A DNA stretch of 64,000 nucleotides from Pseudomonas alliivorans (GTDB lineage: Bacteria; Pseudomonadota; Gammaproteobacteria; Pseudomonadales; Pseudomonadaceae): the NCBI RefSeq assembly GCF_017826695.1, contig NZ_JAFFZW010000001.1, forward strand, positions 620,001 to 684,000. The letters run 5' to 3'. Both the position numbers and the translations under genes were made by a program. The stretch's first letter is position 1. The number at the start of each line of letters is the position of its first letter. Shown here one piece after another: positions 35,074-45,300 of this stretch. The notes under the pieces are model-generated. The model was given only the letters and a program-made list of their open reading frames with translations, searched no databases and was not told the origin of the DNA.

Positions 35074-38000
35074 TCAGAACTGCCAGTCCAGCGACAGGCC
35101 CACGCCGTGAGTCTTGTCACGCGAACCCAGCAGGCCGTTGTAGTCCAGGTTGACGCGTGCGTCCTTGCCCAGCGCCAGGCTGGCGCGAGCGCCGACGACC
35201 GCAGCGTCACGGTCTATCGAAACGCTGTGTACCGCGAAAGTGTTCACGCCGCTGGCGAACGACAGATGTTGTTCGGACGAGGTGTCGCTCAGGTTGTGCT
35301 GCCAGCCCAGGGTTGCCGAAACGTCCAGCTTCTGGGTGTCGTTGAGGTTGAAACGGCTGCCTGCGCGTACACCCAGCGTGGACAGTACGGTGTCGCGGGT
35401 ATCGTCACCGCCCTTGAGCGCCGTGGCGCCGCCTTTCTCGGTGAAGCTGTCGCTGTCCAGATGCACATAAGCCAGGTTGGCGAACGGCTCCAGTGCCAGC
35501 GGTTGCACGTTCAAACGGTACGCCGCTTCGGTGAAGACCTGAGTGGACTGCGCATCACGCTTGACCTTCTGACGGTCCGAGAACGGACCGAATTGCAGAT
35601 CACGCTTTACGTCGATGCGGTGCCAGCTGTGAGACGCGCCCGCTGTGAGACGCATCGCACCTTGCTCGTGCCCGATATAGGCACCCAGGTGGTAGCTGTC
35701 TGCAGATGCACGCGAGTGAGTGTCATCGCCCAGGCTCAACGAGGTGTCGCTGTAACCGGCCATTGCGCCCAGTCGCGTGTGGTCGCTGATCAGGCCGTCG
35801 ACGCCCGCGAGCAAGCCACCCAGCGATGACGTGGAGCTGGCGCCGTCGCTGCTGCCGCTGTTCTTGCCCCAGGCACCCAGCGCCTTGACCCAGACATTGT
35901 TGTCGTCGCTGCCCGGTGCCGGCTGGTCGTACAGCCCTTCGACCCGCAGGCGGTCGCCCACGGCATCGCGTAATTGACGACTGTCGTTGATCAGTTGGGT
36001 CGCGATGGCCGGATGCACTTCACCCGACAGTTGCGTGAACGCGCGACGAGCCGTGAGGGTGTCCGGACTCAACGCCACACTCTCATACAAGGCGTTGCCA
36101 GCGCCCAATTGCTCGATGGCCGAGGCAGCGCTGCGCTGATTGGACGTTTGTGCAGCGCTGGCAAAACTGTTGCCATTGCGCTCGACGGCCAGGGTGATAC
36201 CGGTGCCGGAGTACGCGAGATTTCCACTCAGAAACGCAGTGTTCGTCAGGACCGAACCAAACTGACCCTGAACGCCGCCCGCAGCCTGCAGAACATCGAA
36301 CGGTCGGTTGAGGAGGCTGTTGGTCTGGCTGTTGTTCAGGAGCGACGGGTTGGTTTCCAGTGAAAGGGTCATATTGGCACCGGTGACTGTGGCAGTGCCA
36401 CCTGCGACAATCCGGTCACTGCCTGAAGGCGAGAGCTCGACCGCGTAGAGCGAGCCCGGCGCCAGGGTAAGATCGCCGTCCACGCGCAGCGTACCGATGG
36501 AATTGCCCGGCGCAACGGTGCTGCCGCGTCTGGCAAGCAGCGAGCCGATGCGGCCGTTGCCACCCAGCGTAGCGTTGTCGTTGAGGATCACGGCTGATGT
36601 CAGTGAACCGTTCACCGACAGGAGGCCTTGATCAACCCGTGTTGGCCCGCTGTAGGTGTTTGCGCCGGTCAGCATCAGCGTGCCGATACCTTGTTTGGTC
36701 AGACCGCCATGTCCGGAAATGTCGTTGCTCCAGACATCCAGCCCGCACTGCGGCCCGGTGCACGTACGCTGGGTGGGTTTGCCTGCGTCGACCACAGCAC
36801 CGATGCCCGGAATATTGGCCACGAACTGGCTGTCGCCATAGCCGCCCTCGATGCGAAATTCAGCCGGAATGTCCGCCTCGGTCACGAACATCGCAGGGCC
36901 TTCGATGGCCTTGCGCAGGTTAATCATGCCCCAGCCGTACAGCGCATCGACGCCTGGGGCGCCGAGGTCGGTGGCGGTGGTTTTCAGCACTTCGGCAACC
37001 TGCGCGCCGGTCATATACGGAAAGCGCTCCATCAACACTGCCATGCTGCCCGCAACATGGGGCGCGGCCATGGAGGTGCCGTTCTTGTTGGCCCAGTCAC
37101 TGGCAAGGTTCTCAAGGCTGTTGCCGTTGATCACCGCGCTATAGATGCGCGTGCCCGGTGCCGACACGCAAAAGCTCGCGGTATAGCCGCAACGTGAGGA
37201 GAAGGTGCTCAAGGTGTAGGGCGTGGTGGCCGACGCAGCCGCGTTCGGATTCTGTTGCAAGGCGGCAACGGTCAACCAGTCGGGTGCGATGTCCGGAACG
37301 AAATACCCCAGACCGGCCATGGCATCCGGGTTGTTCAGGTTGTAATCGTTGCCCGCAGCAAAAATCGTCACCACGCCACTGCGTGCGGCGTTGACAGCAC
37401 CTGCGTAAGCGCCTCCCTCGGGGGAGTCGATGATCTGCGCGATTTCGTCGAATTGCACCTGTGCGTCCTGCACGGTGAAGTGCGGAAAGGCTGGATCACG
37501 CCCGCCGTTCGCAAAGCGGTCGGTGATGCCGATGCCCCAGCTGTTGTTGATCAAACGGGCGCCGCTGTTGACCAGTGCATCCCAGCCCGCTTTATAGACG
37601 GCACCGTCGTTGCCCAGCACAATTCCGTCCTCGGGCCCCGGATCACCATTGTCGGCGCTGATGATCTGCGCATTGAAGGCCACGCCATGCATGGGGCCGC
37701 CATCGCGGCTGCCACCCGCGATACCTCCGACATGCGTGCCGTGATTGCCGAGCTTTCCCCCGGAGTCCAGAGTCGGTGTGCCGTCGTAGCGAAATGCATC
37801 GCCCGCTTTCACAGGAATGTACGGGTCTGTGTATTCGCGTATACCGCTGGTTACCAGATTGACCACTTTGCCCGAACCCGAAAACTCCGGGTGCGCGGCG
37901 TACACCGGCTGGTCGAAAATACCCAGCTTGATGTCCTTGCCGGTATAGCCAGCGGCATAGGCGTACTGGGCCTCGATGGCGGCCAGTCCCCAGTCGGCGT

Positions 38001-38187
38001 TGAATTCGGCCGTTCGCCAGCTACCGGGGTTGTCGGGCAGTCCGGTCTCGACGTAAGGCGCAGCCTGCGCAACGCTCATGGTTGCGAGGTAGACCGCCAG
38101 TGCGCCGCAGGAGACGCGGTTGATCGCCCTGATGGACTGACGAAGGGAGGTGACAGAGGTCTGTCGGGTGATAAACGCATCGTTCAT
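35074..38187 (-). CDS. Subtilisin-like serine protease autotransporter (1)
   Basis: A 1037-residue type Va autotransporter. The start MNDAFITRQTSVTSLRQSI is chosen by AGGACGG upstream and gives a long signal peptide ending SVAQAA. The passenger is a peptidase S8 domain with the triad Asp in KLGIFDQPV, His in GNHGTHVGGIAGG and Ser in NGTSMAAPHVAGSMA. A passenger-associated repeat region follows (GGLTKQGIGTLMLTGANTYSGPTRVDQGLLSVNGSL). The C-terminal beta-barrel (about the last 270 residues, from WVKALGAWGKNSG) ends in VGLSLDWQF. It is secreted to the surface and may cleave plant or competitor proteins, by inference. It lies 91 bp downstream of a paralogue in the same orientation. Confidence 0.92.
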   Translation of the reverse strand: MNDAFITRQTSVTSLRQSIRAINRVSCGALAVYLATMSVAQAAPYVETGLPDNPGSWRTAEFNADWGLAAIEAQYAYAAGYTGKDIKLGIFDQPVYAAHPEFSGSGKVVNLVTSGIREYTDPYIPVKAGDAFRYDGTPTLDSGGKLGNHGTHVGGIAGGSRDGGPMHGVAFNAQIISADNGDPGPEDGIVLGNDGAVYKAGWDALVNSGARLINNSWGIGITDRFANGGRDPAFPHFTVQDAQVQFDEIAQIIDSPEGGAYAGAVNAARSGVVTIFAAGNDYNLNNPDAMAGLGYFVPDIAPDWLTVAALQQNPNAAASATTPYTLSTFSSRCGYTASFCVSAPGTRIYSAVINGNSLENLASDWANKNGTSMAAPHVAGSMAVLMERFPYMTGAQVAEVLKTTATDLGAPGVDALYGWGMINLRKAIEGPAMFVTEADIPAEFRIEGGYGDSQFVANIPGIGAVVDAGKPTQRTCTGPQCGLDVWSNDISGHGGLTKQGIGTLMLTGANTYSGPTRVDQGLLSVNGSLTSAVILNDNATLGGNGRIGSLLARRGSTVAPGNSIGTLRVDGDLTLAPGSLYAVELSPSGSDRIVAGGTATVTGANMTLSLETNPSLLNNSQTNSLLNRPFDVLQAAGGVQGQFGSVLTNTAFLSGNLAYSGTGITLAVERNGNSFASAAQTSNQRSAASAIEQLGAGNALYESVALSPDTLTARRAFTQLSGEVHPAIATQLINDSRQLRDAVGDRLRVEGLYDQPAPGSDDNNVWVKALGAWGKNSGSSDGASSTSSLGGLLAGVDGLISDHTRLGAMAGYSDTSLSLGDDTHSRASADSYHLGAYIGHEQGAMRLTAGASHSWHRIDVKRDLQFGPFSDRQKVKRDAQSTQVFTEAAYRLNVQPLALEPFANLAYVHLDSDSFTEKGGATALKGGDDTRDTVLSTLGVRAGSRFNLNDTQKLDVSATLGWQHNLSDTSSEQHLSFASGVNTFAVHSVSIDRDAAVVGARASLALGKDARVNLDYNGLLGSRDKTHGVGLSLDWQF

Positions 38188-38224
38188 GAAACTACCGTCC
38201 TTAGTTGACGCACACAAAACTCCG

Positions 38225-38246
38225 CGCGCATGCATGGGCATGCGCG
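38225..38246. terminator. Hairpin between the two autotransporter genes
   Basis: CGCGCATGC-atgg-GCATGCGCG, perfect 9-bp stem. The minus strand continues GGAGTTTTG, a short U-run. It probably limits read-through from the upstream autotransporter gene into the downstream one. Confidence 0.55.
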
Positions 38247-38278
38247 TTGTTCTTTTTTGAAGCGAGAGGGCTACGGAA

Positions 38279-41200
38279 TCAGAACTGCCAGTTGAGGCTC
38301 AGCCCGATACCGTGGATTTTTTCGCGGCTGGCCAGTTGGCCGTTGTAATCCAGGCTTACCCGGGCGTCCTTGCTCACTGCCAGACTGGCGTGGGCGCCGA
38401 CCAGCGCGGCATCGCGTACCAGAGGTGAGCTTTCGATTCCGAAGCTTGCGCCGCTGGACGCGAACGCCAAGTGTTGCTGCGAGTCGGTGTCGCTCAGGTT
38501 GTGCTGCCAGCCAAGACTGCCCGACAGCTCGAGTTTCTGTTGATCGTTGAGGGAGATGGTTTTCAAGGCGCGTGCGCCGAGGGTGCCCAGTACGGCATCA
38601 CGCTTGTCGCGACCGGCTGACAAGGCGGCTGCGTCGCCTTTTTCGGTGAAACCATCCGTGGCCAGATGCACGTAAGCAAGGTTGGCAAAGGGCTCGATCG
38701 TCGCCGGCTGCAGGCGGATGCGATACGCCGCTTCGGTGAACACCTGGACGGTCTGGGCGTCGTGTTTGGTGGTTTCCCGGCCCCTTGCGCCGCCGACCTG
38801 AACATCGCGTTTGGCGTCGATACGGTGCCAACTGTAGGCACTGCCCACTGTCAGGCGCAGCGCGCCCATTTCATGACCGACATAAGCGCCCAGGTGGTAG
38901 CTGTCGACGGATGCACGTGAATGTGTGTTCGAACCCATGGCAATCGAGCTGTCGCTGTAGCCTGCGACCAGACCCAGACGGGTGTCGTCGGCCACTTTGC
39001 CATCGACACCGGCCAGCAGACCGCCAATCGAGGTGGTGTAGCCGGCGGTGCCATCGCGTGAATCGGTCTTGCCCCAGGCGCCCAGCGCCTTCAGCCACAC
39101 ATTGTCCTGCGCCGGGGTATCGCCCTCGGTGCCGAACGCACTCGCATTCAGACGCTCGCCAACGGCATCGCGCACCTGGCGACTGTCGTTGATCAGCACG
39201 GTGCCGATCGCCGGATGAACCTCGCCGGACAACTGCTGGAAGCTGTTGCGTGCCGACGCGGCAGAGGGAGAGAGCAACAGATTTTCGTAGACGGCGTTTC
39301 CGGCACCCAGCTGTTCGGCAGCCGTGGCGACTGCGGCCTGATTGGGCGTCTGCGCGACGCTGTCAAACGCGGCGGTGCGATCGATATTCAGGGCGATGCC
39401 GGTGGCGGCGTAATCGAGTCGACCACCCAGAAAGGCGTAGCTGGACGACACGCTGCCAAACTGGCCGTTGACGCCATTGGCAGCCTGCAACACGTTGTAC
39501 TGACGGCCTTCCAGCGTCTGAGCGGATGAAGCATTCAATGCGACCGGTGTTTCATCCAGCGCCAGCGTCATGTTCGCCCCTGACACGGTCGCACTGCCTG
39601 TGGCGACGAGACGGTCGCTGGCTGTCGGCGAAAGCTCGACCGCGTAAGTCGATCCCGGCTCGAAAACCACGTCGCCATTGACCTGCAAGGTGCCGATGGA
39701 GTTGCCCGGCGCAACGCTGCCACCGCTGCGCGCCGTCAGCCCGCCAATCTGGCCCGTGCCACCCAGCGTACCGCCAGTGTTGACCTGCACTGCCGACACC
39801 AGCGAGCCGTTGACCGACAGCAGGCCTGCATTGACCAGCGTGTCACCGCGGTAAGTATTGTCACCTTCCAGAATCAACCGGCCCGTGCCGGACTTGATCA
39901 GACTGCCCTGATACTGGCGCTGTGCAGCAGCTGCCGCGCGCGCGATACCGACTGCATAATCGGTCTGGTCCTGTTGACTGGCCGCGCTCGCAACGCCGTT
40001 CTGCCAGCCTCTGCTGACCAGCGTCTGTTGCCATGCGGCCTGCTCGGTGCGGTCTTCGGCCTGACGCTGGATCAGGGCCTGGTCGGAAATGTCGTTGCTC
40101 CAGGTATCGGTCTGGCCTGCGCCCAGTGTTGCATCGAAGGTGCCGAGCAACTGGCCCGGCCCGCGCATCGCCCGCTCCAGATTGGCCACGCCCCAGCCCA
40201 CATTGGTGTTCGGTGCCTGGGTGACCGAGCCATCCAGCTGAGTCGCCGTGGTCAACAGTACCTGCAGAGCCTGCTCGTTGTTCATGTACGGGAAGCGTTC
40301 CATCACCAGCGCGAGCGCACCCGTGGCGTGGGGTGCAGACATCGAGGTACCGGACTTGATCCCGTAACCGCCGCCCGGCACGGTGCCGTTGATCAGGCGT
40401 CCAGGTGTGGTGATGCACCAGTACTTGGCGATGCCGCACTGGTTGTAGCGTTGACCATTGGTGCTGTCCAGGCCTGATACGGCCAGCCAGTGGCCTTCCA
40501 GGTCAGGTTGAAAATACGGTAGCGAGGCTCGCACGCTGGCATTGGCATAACCGCTGTTGCCTGCGCTGAACACATTGATCACGCCCTTGCGCGATACGTT
40601 GGCCGCTTCGTCCAGCCAGGTGCCTCGGTTGTAGTGCTGGGCATAGGCAGCGCGCATGCCATCGTAGGTGGCGTAGGTCACGTCAGAGGGCTGGCTGCCC
40701 CAGCTGTTGTTGATGGCGCGCACACCGGCGTCGGCCAGTGCGCCATACACCGCTTTGAAATAGCGTGGGTCCGGACTCGGACCGAACAGGAAACTGTCGT
40801 TCTTGTTGGTGTTGCCTACGTATATCTGCGCGTTGTACGCCACGCCATGCACGCCCGCGCCATCCCGGGCTGCGCCCATGGTGCCTGTCACATGAGTGCC
40901 GTGTGTGTCGTTGTTCGGGTTGATGGCGCCGGTGACGCTGAACGGCGAGCCATCGACATAGGTGCCACTGGCGGTCACCGCATGAAAACGTGACGGGCTG
41001 GCTTCAGGGTGAGAAGGGTCATAACCCGAGTCCAGCGCCCCGATTTTCACACCCGCGCCAGTGATGCCTGCGGCATACGCGTGTTCGGCCTGAATACGGC
41101 CAAGTCCCCAGTCACTCTGGAACTCGGCGGACCGCCAACTGGCAGCATCGCCCAACCTGCCTTGTTCGACATAGTCGGCGTAGGCAGAACAGCCGAAAGT

Positions 41201-41281
41201 GAAGGAAAGTGCGCAGAGGGCGCCTGTTGCAGCAGGTTTGAAAGAATAACGGACGGCACTAACGGCTTTCGACTTTTGCAT
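38279..41281 (-). CDS. Subtilisin-like serine protease autotransporter (2)
   Basis: A 1000-residue paralogue of the preceding protein. The signal peptide is ALCALSFTFGCSAYAD. The S8 passenger has Asp in KIGALDSGYDPSHPE, His in DTHGTHVTGTMG and Ser in SGTSMSAPHATGALAL. A passenger-associated region is present (GTGRLILEGDNTYRGDTLVNAGLLSVNGSL). The barrel begins near VWLKALGAWGKTD and ends GIGLSLNWQF. Barrels and linker regions of the two proteins are strongly alike, including HPAIGTVLINDSRQ versus HPAIATQLINDSRQ, while the protease domains have diverged more. This suggests duplication followed by change in substrate range. Confidence 0.92.
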   Translation of the reverse strand: MQKSKAVSAVRYSFKPAATGALCALSFTFGCSAYADYVEQGRLGDAASWRSAEFQSDWGLGRIQAEHAYAAGITGAGVKIGALDSGYDPSHPEASPSRFHAVTASGTYVDGSPFSVTGAINPNNDTHGTHVTGTMGAARDGAGVHGVAYNAQIYVGNTNKNDSFLFGPSPDPRYFKAVYGALADAGVRAINNSWGSQPSDVTYATYDGMRAAYAQHYNRGTWLDEAANVSRKGVINVFSAGNSGYANASVRASLPYFQPDLEGHWLAVSGLDSTNGQRYNQCGIAKYWCITTPGRLINGTVPGGGYGIKSGTSMSAPHATGALALVMERFPYMNNEQALQVLLTTATQLDGSVTQAPNTNVGWGVANLERAMRGPGQLLGTFDATLGAGQTDTWSNDISDQALIQRQAEDRTEQAAWQQTLVSRGWQNGVASAASQQDQTDYAVGIARAAAAAQRQYQGSLIKSGTGRLILEGDNTYRGDTLVNAGLLSVNGSLVSAVQVNTGGTLGGTGQIGGLTARSGGSVAPGNSIGTLQVNGDVVFEPGSTYAVELSPTASDRLVATGSATVSGANMTLALDETPVALNASSAQTLEGRQYNVLQAANGVNGQFGSVSSSYAFLGGRLDYAATGIALNIDRTAAFDSVAQTPNQAAVATAAEQLGAGNAVYENLLLSPSAASARNSFQQLSGEVHPAIGTVLINDSRQVRDAVGERLNASAFGTEGDTPAQDNVWLKALGAWGKTDSRDGTAGYTTSIGGLLAGVDGKVADDTRLGLVAGYSDSSIAMGSNTHSRASVDSYHLGAYVGHEMGALRLTVGSAYSWHRIDAKRDVQVGGARGRETTKHDAQTVQVFTEAAYRIRLQPATIEPFANLAYVHLATDGFTEKGDAAALSAGRDKRDAVLGTLGARALKTISLNDQQKLELSGSLGWQHNLSDTDSQQHLAFASSGASFGIESSPLVRDAALVGAHASLAVSKDARVSLDYNGQLASREKIHGIGLSLNWQF

Positions 41282-42331
41282 CCATGCACACCTGTAAACT
41301 GATTAGCTCCCTATCGAGCGCCGTAAGAACATAGTCCGCACGTACTCGCTTGGCAACAGAATTATTTCAGAATTGATACAGGTTTCTATACATATAAATA
41401 ATGCATCACGAGTTATTTTTCAGGGTGATAGGTCATTGAAATAGTGAACGAATCCCATTTTTCCGGCTCGGGATAGAAAAAGGGATGATGGCGTTTTAGT
41501 TGCATTTGTTTCCCGTCACACGCTCGCTGCAAGAGTGCAAAGTGAATGGGCATTAATGCGGACACTGAATATTTCCCGTGTTCTTTCATGGGCGATTTCT
41601 GACGGCGGGGTACTCGCTATGGAGCGCACAAGATTCACACTGTTAAGCAGGGGGCGAGACGTTCGAAGTTTTGTACGTGGCGGCGCCTGGAGGGCAGGAT
41701 TCACACAGGGTTAGGGCGTTTTGATATCATTTTTTTGAACCAATTAGTTCACGTGAGTCGCCATACTTACGTCTGTTATCCATATCGCAAGTGATGTTGT
41801 GAAGACTTTCGAATTTGTCACTTTTTGTTTGCTTTCGCGTTTATATTCATGGTTATTATCGGCTGCGCTCCGGGTCACGAACCCGGGCCAAGGATTGCCA
41901 TGACTACAAGCCGGGCAATCTCAGCCGATCGGGACAACCCAGGCGCTGACACCCCTGCGCAGGCCATTCCCCGTCGTTGACCCTCAAACGAAAGATGAGG
42001 TTTAAAGTGGTCAGGCGGTATGCAATTTCCAGCTTCAAGGCTCGTGCGATCGACGTCGCCATAGCGCCTTCCCGAATCTTCGCTGCACGCGAGTCACGCC
42101 ATGACGTGTCTCCGGCATGCCTGCGCCTTGCAGTCATTCAGTCGGTCTTCCAGGTCGTCTTTACGCACGACAACACCCTGGGCCCGCGAGCCCGCGCCGC
42201 GCCTTCCCCCTGATCGCTCGATCCTGAAACCTGAACCATTCCGGCCTGCGCGTCGGGGCCTGGCGCCTGCCTGAGCGATCGGTGCATGGCCGCCTTCACA
42301 TAAAAAAAGTAGTCATGGACGGTGATTTCCG
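41282..42331. other. 1-kb non-coding region before the NRPS operon
   Basis: No convincing gene. The first half is AT-rich. A CCGGGT-cacga-ACCCGG hairpin lies at 41870-41886 without a U-run. A Fur-like sequence (minus strand GATAATAACCATG..., ending about 41860) matches the Fur consensus at about 13 of 19 positions. The region should contain divergent promoters for the autotransporters and the NRPS genes. No syr-syp box was found. Confidence 0.5.
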
Positions 42332-45300
42332 ATGCTCGACAGATCTTCTTCGCGTGGGCAGAGCCCTGCGCATTCCGCTTCTTTGTCCGTACAACACAAT
42401 TGCGATCAGGACGGGTCGGCGGACGCGCTGCAGTGGCTGGAGCTGCCAGTGGATCGTCCCAGACCGCGTGTACAGGATTTGCGCTGCGACGCGCAGGTGT
42501 TCGAGCTGGATGAGTCGCTCGTTCACCATCTGGCAGCGCTGAGTTCCGATGGCTGCAGCCTGTTCGCTGTTGTGCTTGCTGCCTGGGCTGCAGTGCTGGC
42601 GCGGTTGTCTGGTCAACACGAGATCATGGTCGGCATGCGCGCACCGGGTTGTGACAATTCGCGGCTGCTGCGGGTGCCGTTGACCAACGCCATGACGGTC
42701 AACCAGTTGCTCGACCATGTGCATCGTGAAGTCGATGAGGCGCCCCGGCATTACCCTGTGCAGAATGCGTATCCAGTCGCTCAGGTGGTGTGTGTCGGTG
42801 ACCACCATCAGGCCTTGCCGGCAGGTTTCGATCTGGCCTTGAGTCTTGTCGGAACAGAGGGGCGCATCGACGGGCACCTGCATTACGCAACGGCGTTGTT
42901 TGACGCCTCGACGGCCCGGCGCCTTGTCGGCTACCTGCGCCGGACACTTCAGAAAATGGTCGAGCAGCCTGAACAGCTCCTCCTGTCGATCGACATGATC
43001 GGGGACGCGGAACGCCAGCGACTGATCCACGACTGGAACGCAACGCAGCAGTCGTTCGACGAGAATGGTTATGTGCATGAATTGTTCGAAACACAGGTGA
43101 GTCTTCAACCTGAAGCCGTCGCTGTGCGATTCGAGCAGCATGCGCTGAGTTACGAACAGCTCAACGTTCAGGCCAACCGCCTGGCCCACTATTTACGCAG
43201 TCTGGGCGTCGGCCCGGATGTACGGGTCGGTATCTGCGTCGAGCGTTCGCTGGACATGCTGATCGGCGTACTGGCGGTGCTCAAGGCTGGCGGCGCCTAT
43301 GTGCCGCTGGATCCCGGTTATCCGCAGGCCCGTCTGGCCCATATGCTCGCTGACAGTGCGCCACCTGTGGTGCTCACGCAAAAGTCGGCAGACAGGGTTT
43401 TGCAGGCGGCGCTCGAGGGTTGCGCGGTGCTGCCCGTATTGCTGGATCTGGCTGAAACCTCTCGGTGGGCGGCGCAGCCTGCGGACAACCCCGACCCTCG
43501 TGCGGTCGGTCTCACCGCTCGCCATCTGGCGTATGTGATCTACACCTCAGGGTCCACCGGCACGCCTAAGGGCGTCATGGTCGAGCATCACGGGCTGCGC
43601 GCAGTCAGCGCCGCGTGGGAACAGCGGTATGACCTGCGCGCACCGCTCAACCATCTGCAAATGGCAGGTTTCTCTTTCGACGTGTTCAGCGCCGACCTGA
43701 TCCGCTCGCTGGGTTTTGGCGGCACCCTGGTGCTGTGCCCGCGTGAAACCCTGATGGACCCGCCGGCGCTTTATCGTCTGCTCAGTGAAGCCCGCATCGG
43801 TTTCGCCGATTTTGTACCGGCCGTGCTCAACCCGTTGCTCGCCTGGGTGGAAAGCAAGGGGCAAGACCTGTCGTTCATGCGCACGGTGGTCTGCGGTTCG
43901 GATATCTGGACGGCTCACAGCGCCCGGCAACTGAGCAGGCTGTGTGGCGATCACGTGCAGATCGTTCATGCCTATGGCGTCACCGAAGCCAGCATCGACA
44001 GTAGCTGTTTCGAGGTCAATGCCGACAGCCTGATCGGGGGCGCGCTGCCCATCGGGCGTGCGTTCGCCAACACCCGGATTTACCTGCTGGACACCTTCGG
44101 TGCTCCGGTACCGACGGGTGTCACGGGCGAGCTGTACATTGGTGGCGCAGGCGTTGCGCGCGGTTATCTGAACCTGCCCCAACTGACCGCTGAGCGCTTC
44201 ATCGACAACCCGTTCGTGAAGGGCGAACGTCTTTATCGCAGCGGCGACCTGGCCCGTTATCGCGCCGATGGGAATATCGAATTCATTGGCCGCAACGACA
44301 CTCAGACCAAACTGCGTGGCTTGCGCGTGGAGTTGGGGGAAATCGAAGCGCGGCTGGCGCAGGTGTCCGGCGTTCGGGAAACTCTGGTATTGCTGCGCGA
44401 AGACGAGCGGGGCGTTCAGGCCCTGGTTGCCTGGTTCTGCGCCGATGACAGTGCCGTCCTGACGCCACGTACGCTCCGTGAACAGTTGCAGGTTCATCTT
44501 CCCGATTACATGGTGCCTGCCGCGTTCGTGCGTCTGGCTGCCTTGCCGCTGACCCCCAACGGAAAAATTGACCGCACCGCGTTGCCTGCACCGGACGCTG
44601 ACGCTTTTGATCGGAGCGAATTTCAGGCAGCCCAAGGACCGCTGGAAACCGCGCTCGCGGCCATCTGGCGCGATGTGCTGGCGGTCGAACGCGTCGGCCG
44701 TGACGATCACTTTTTTGCCTTGGGCGGTCATTCGTTGCTGGTGATGCGCGTGCTGGCTCAGGTCCGGCAGAAACTGGGTATGGAGGCGTCACCCGCTGAG
44801 CTGTTTGCCACGCCCGTGCTGTATGAGTTCGCCGAGCGTTTGCATTCCCGGCAAAGCGCTGCGCGTCCGGCGATAACGGTCATTGATCGAGGCGATGCGC
44901 AAACGCTGTCGTCCGCCCAGCAGCGGCTGTGGTTTCTGGCACAGATGGATGGCGGCAACGCGGCTTATCACATGCCGCTGAACCTTCGCCTGCGCGGCAC
45001 CTTGCACGTCGCGGCGCTGGAACGCAGCTTCACTCAATTGGTCGCGCGTCATGAGGCCTTGCGCACCACGTTCGTGGCGGTTGAGGGCGAAGGTCGACAG
45101 CGAGTCGCCGCGCCGGACTCGGGCATGCCGCTGCCGGTGATCGATCTGCGCAGTCACGCGGATGCCGAGGCGCGCCTTGTCGAGCTGATGGACGAGGAGG
45201 GCGCCAAGCCGTTCGACCTCACTCGCGGGCCACTGATGCGCGCCAGCCTGATCAGGCTGGCGGACGACGATCACGCGCTGCTGCTGACCCAGCATCACAT

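Noticed and set aside
41926..41940. Possible syr-syp box half-site (CGGGACA) upstream of the NRPS genes
   Set aside because: The matching TGTCCCG half is not present at the right spacing.
41900..42240. Short plus-strand frame (41977-42213) as the missing N-terminal half of the first C domain
   Set aside because: The translation has no C-domain motifs such as HHxxxDG and is not in frame with the synthetase.
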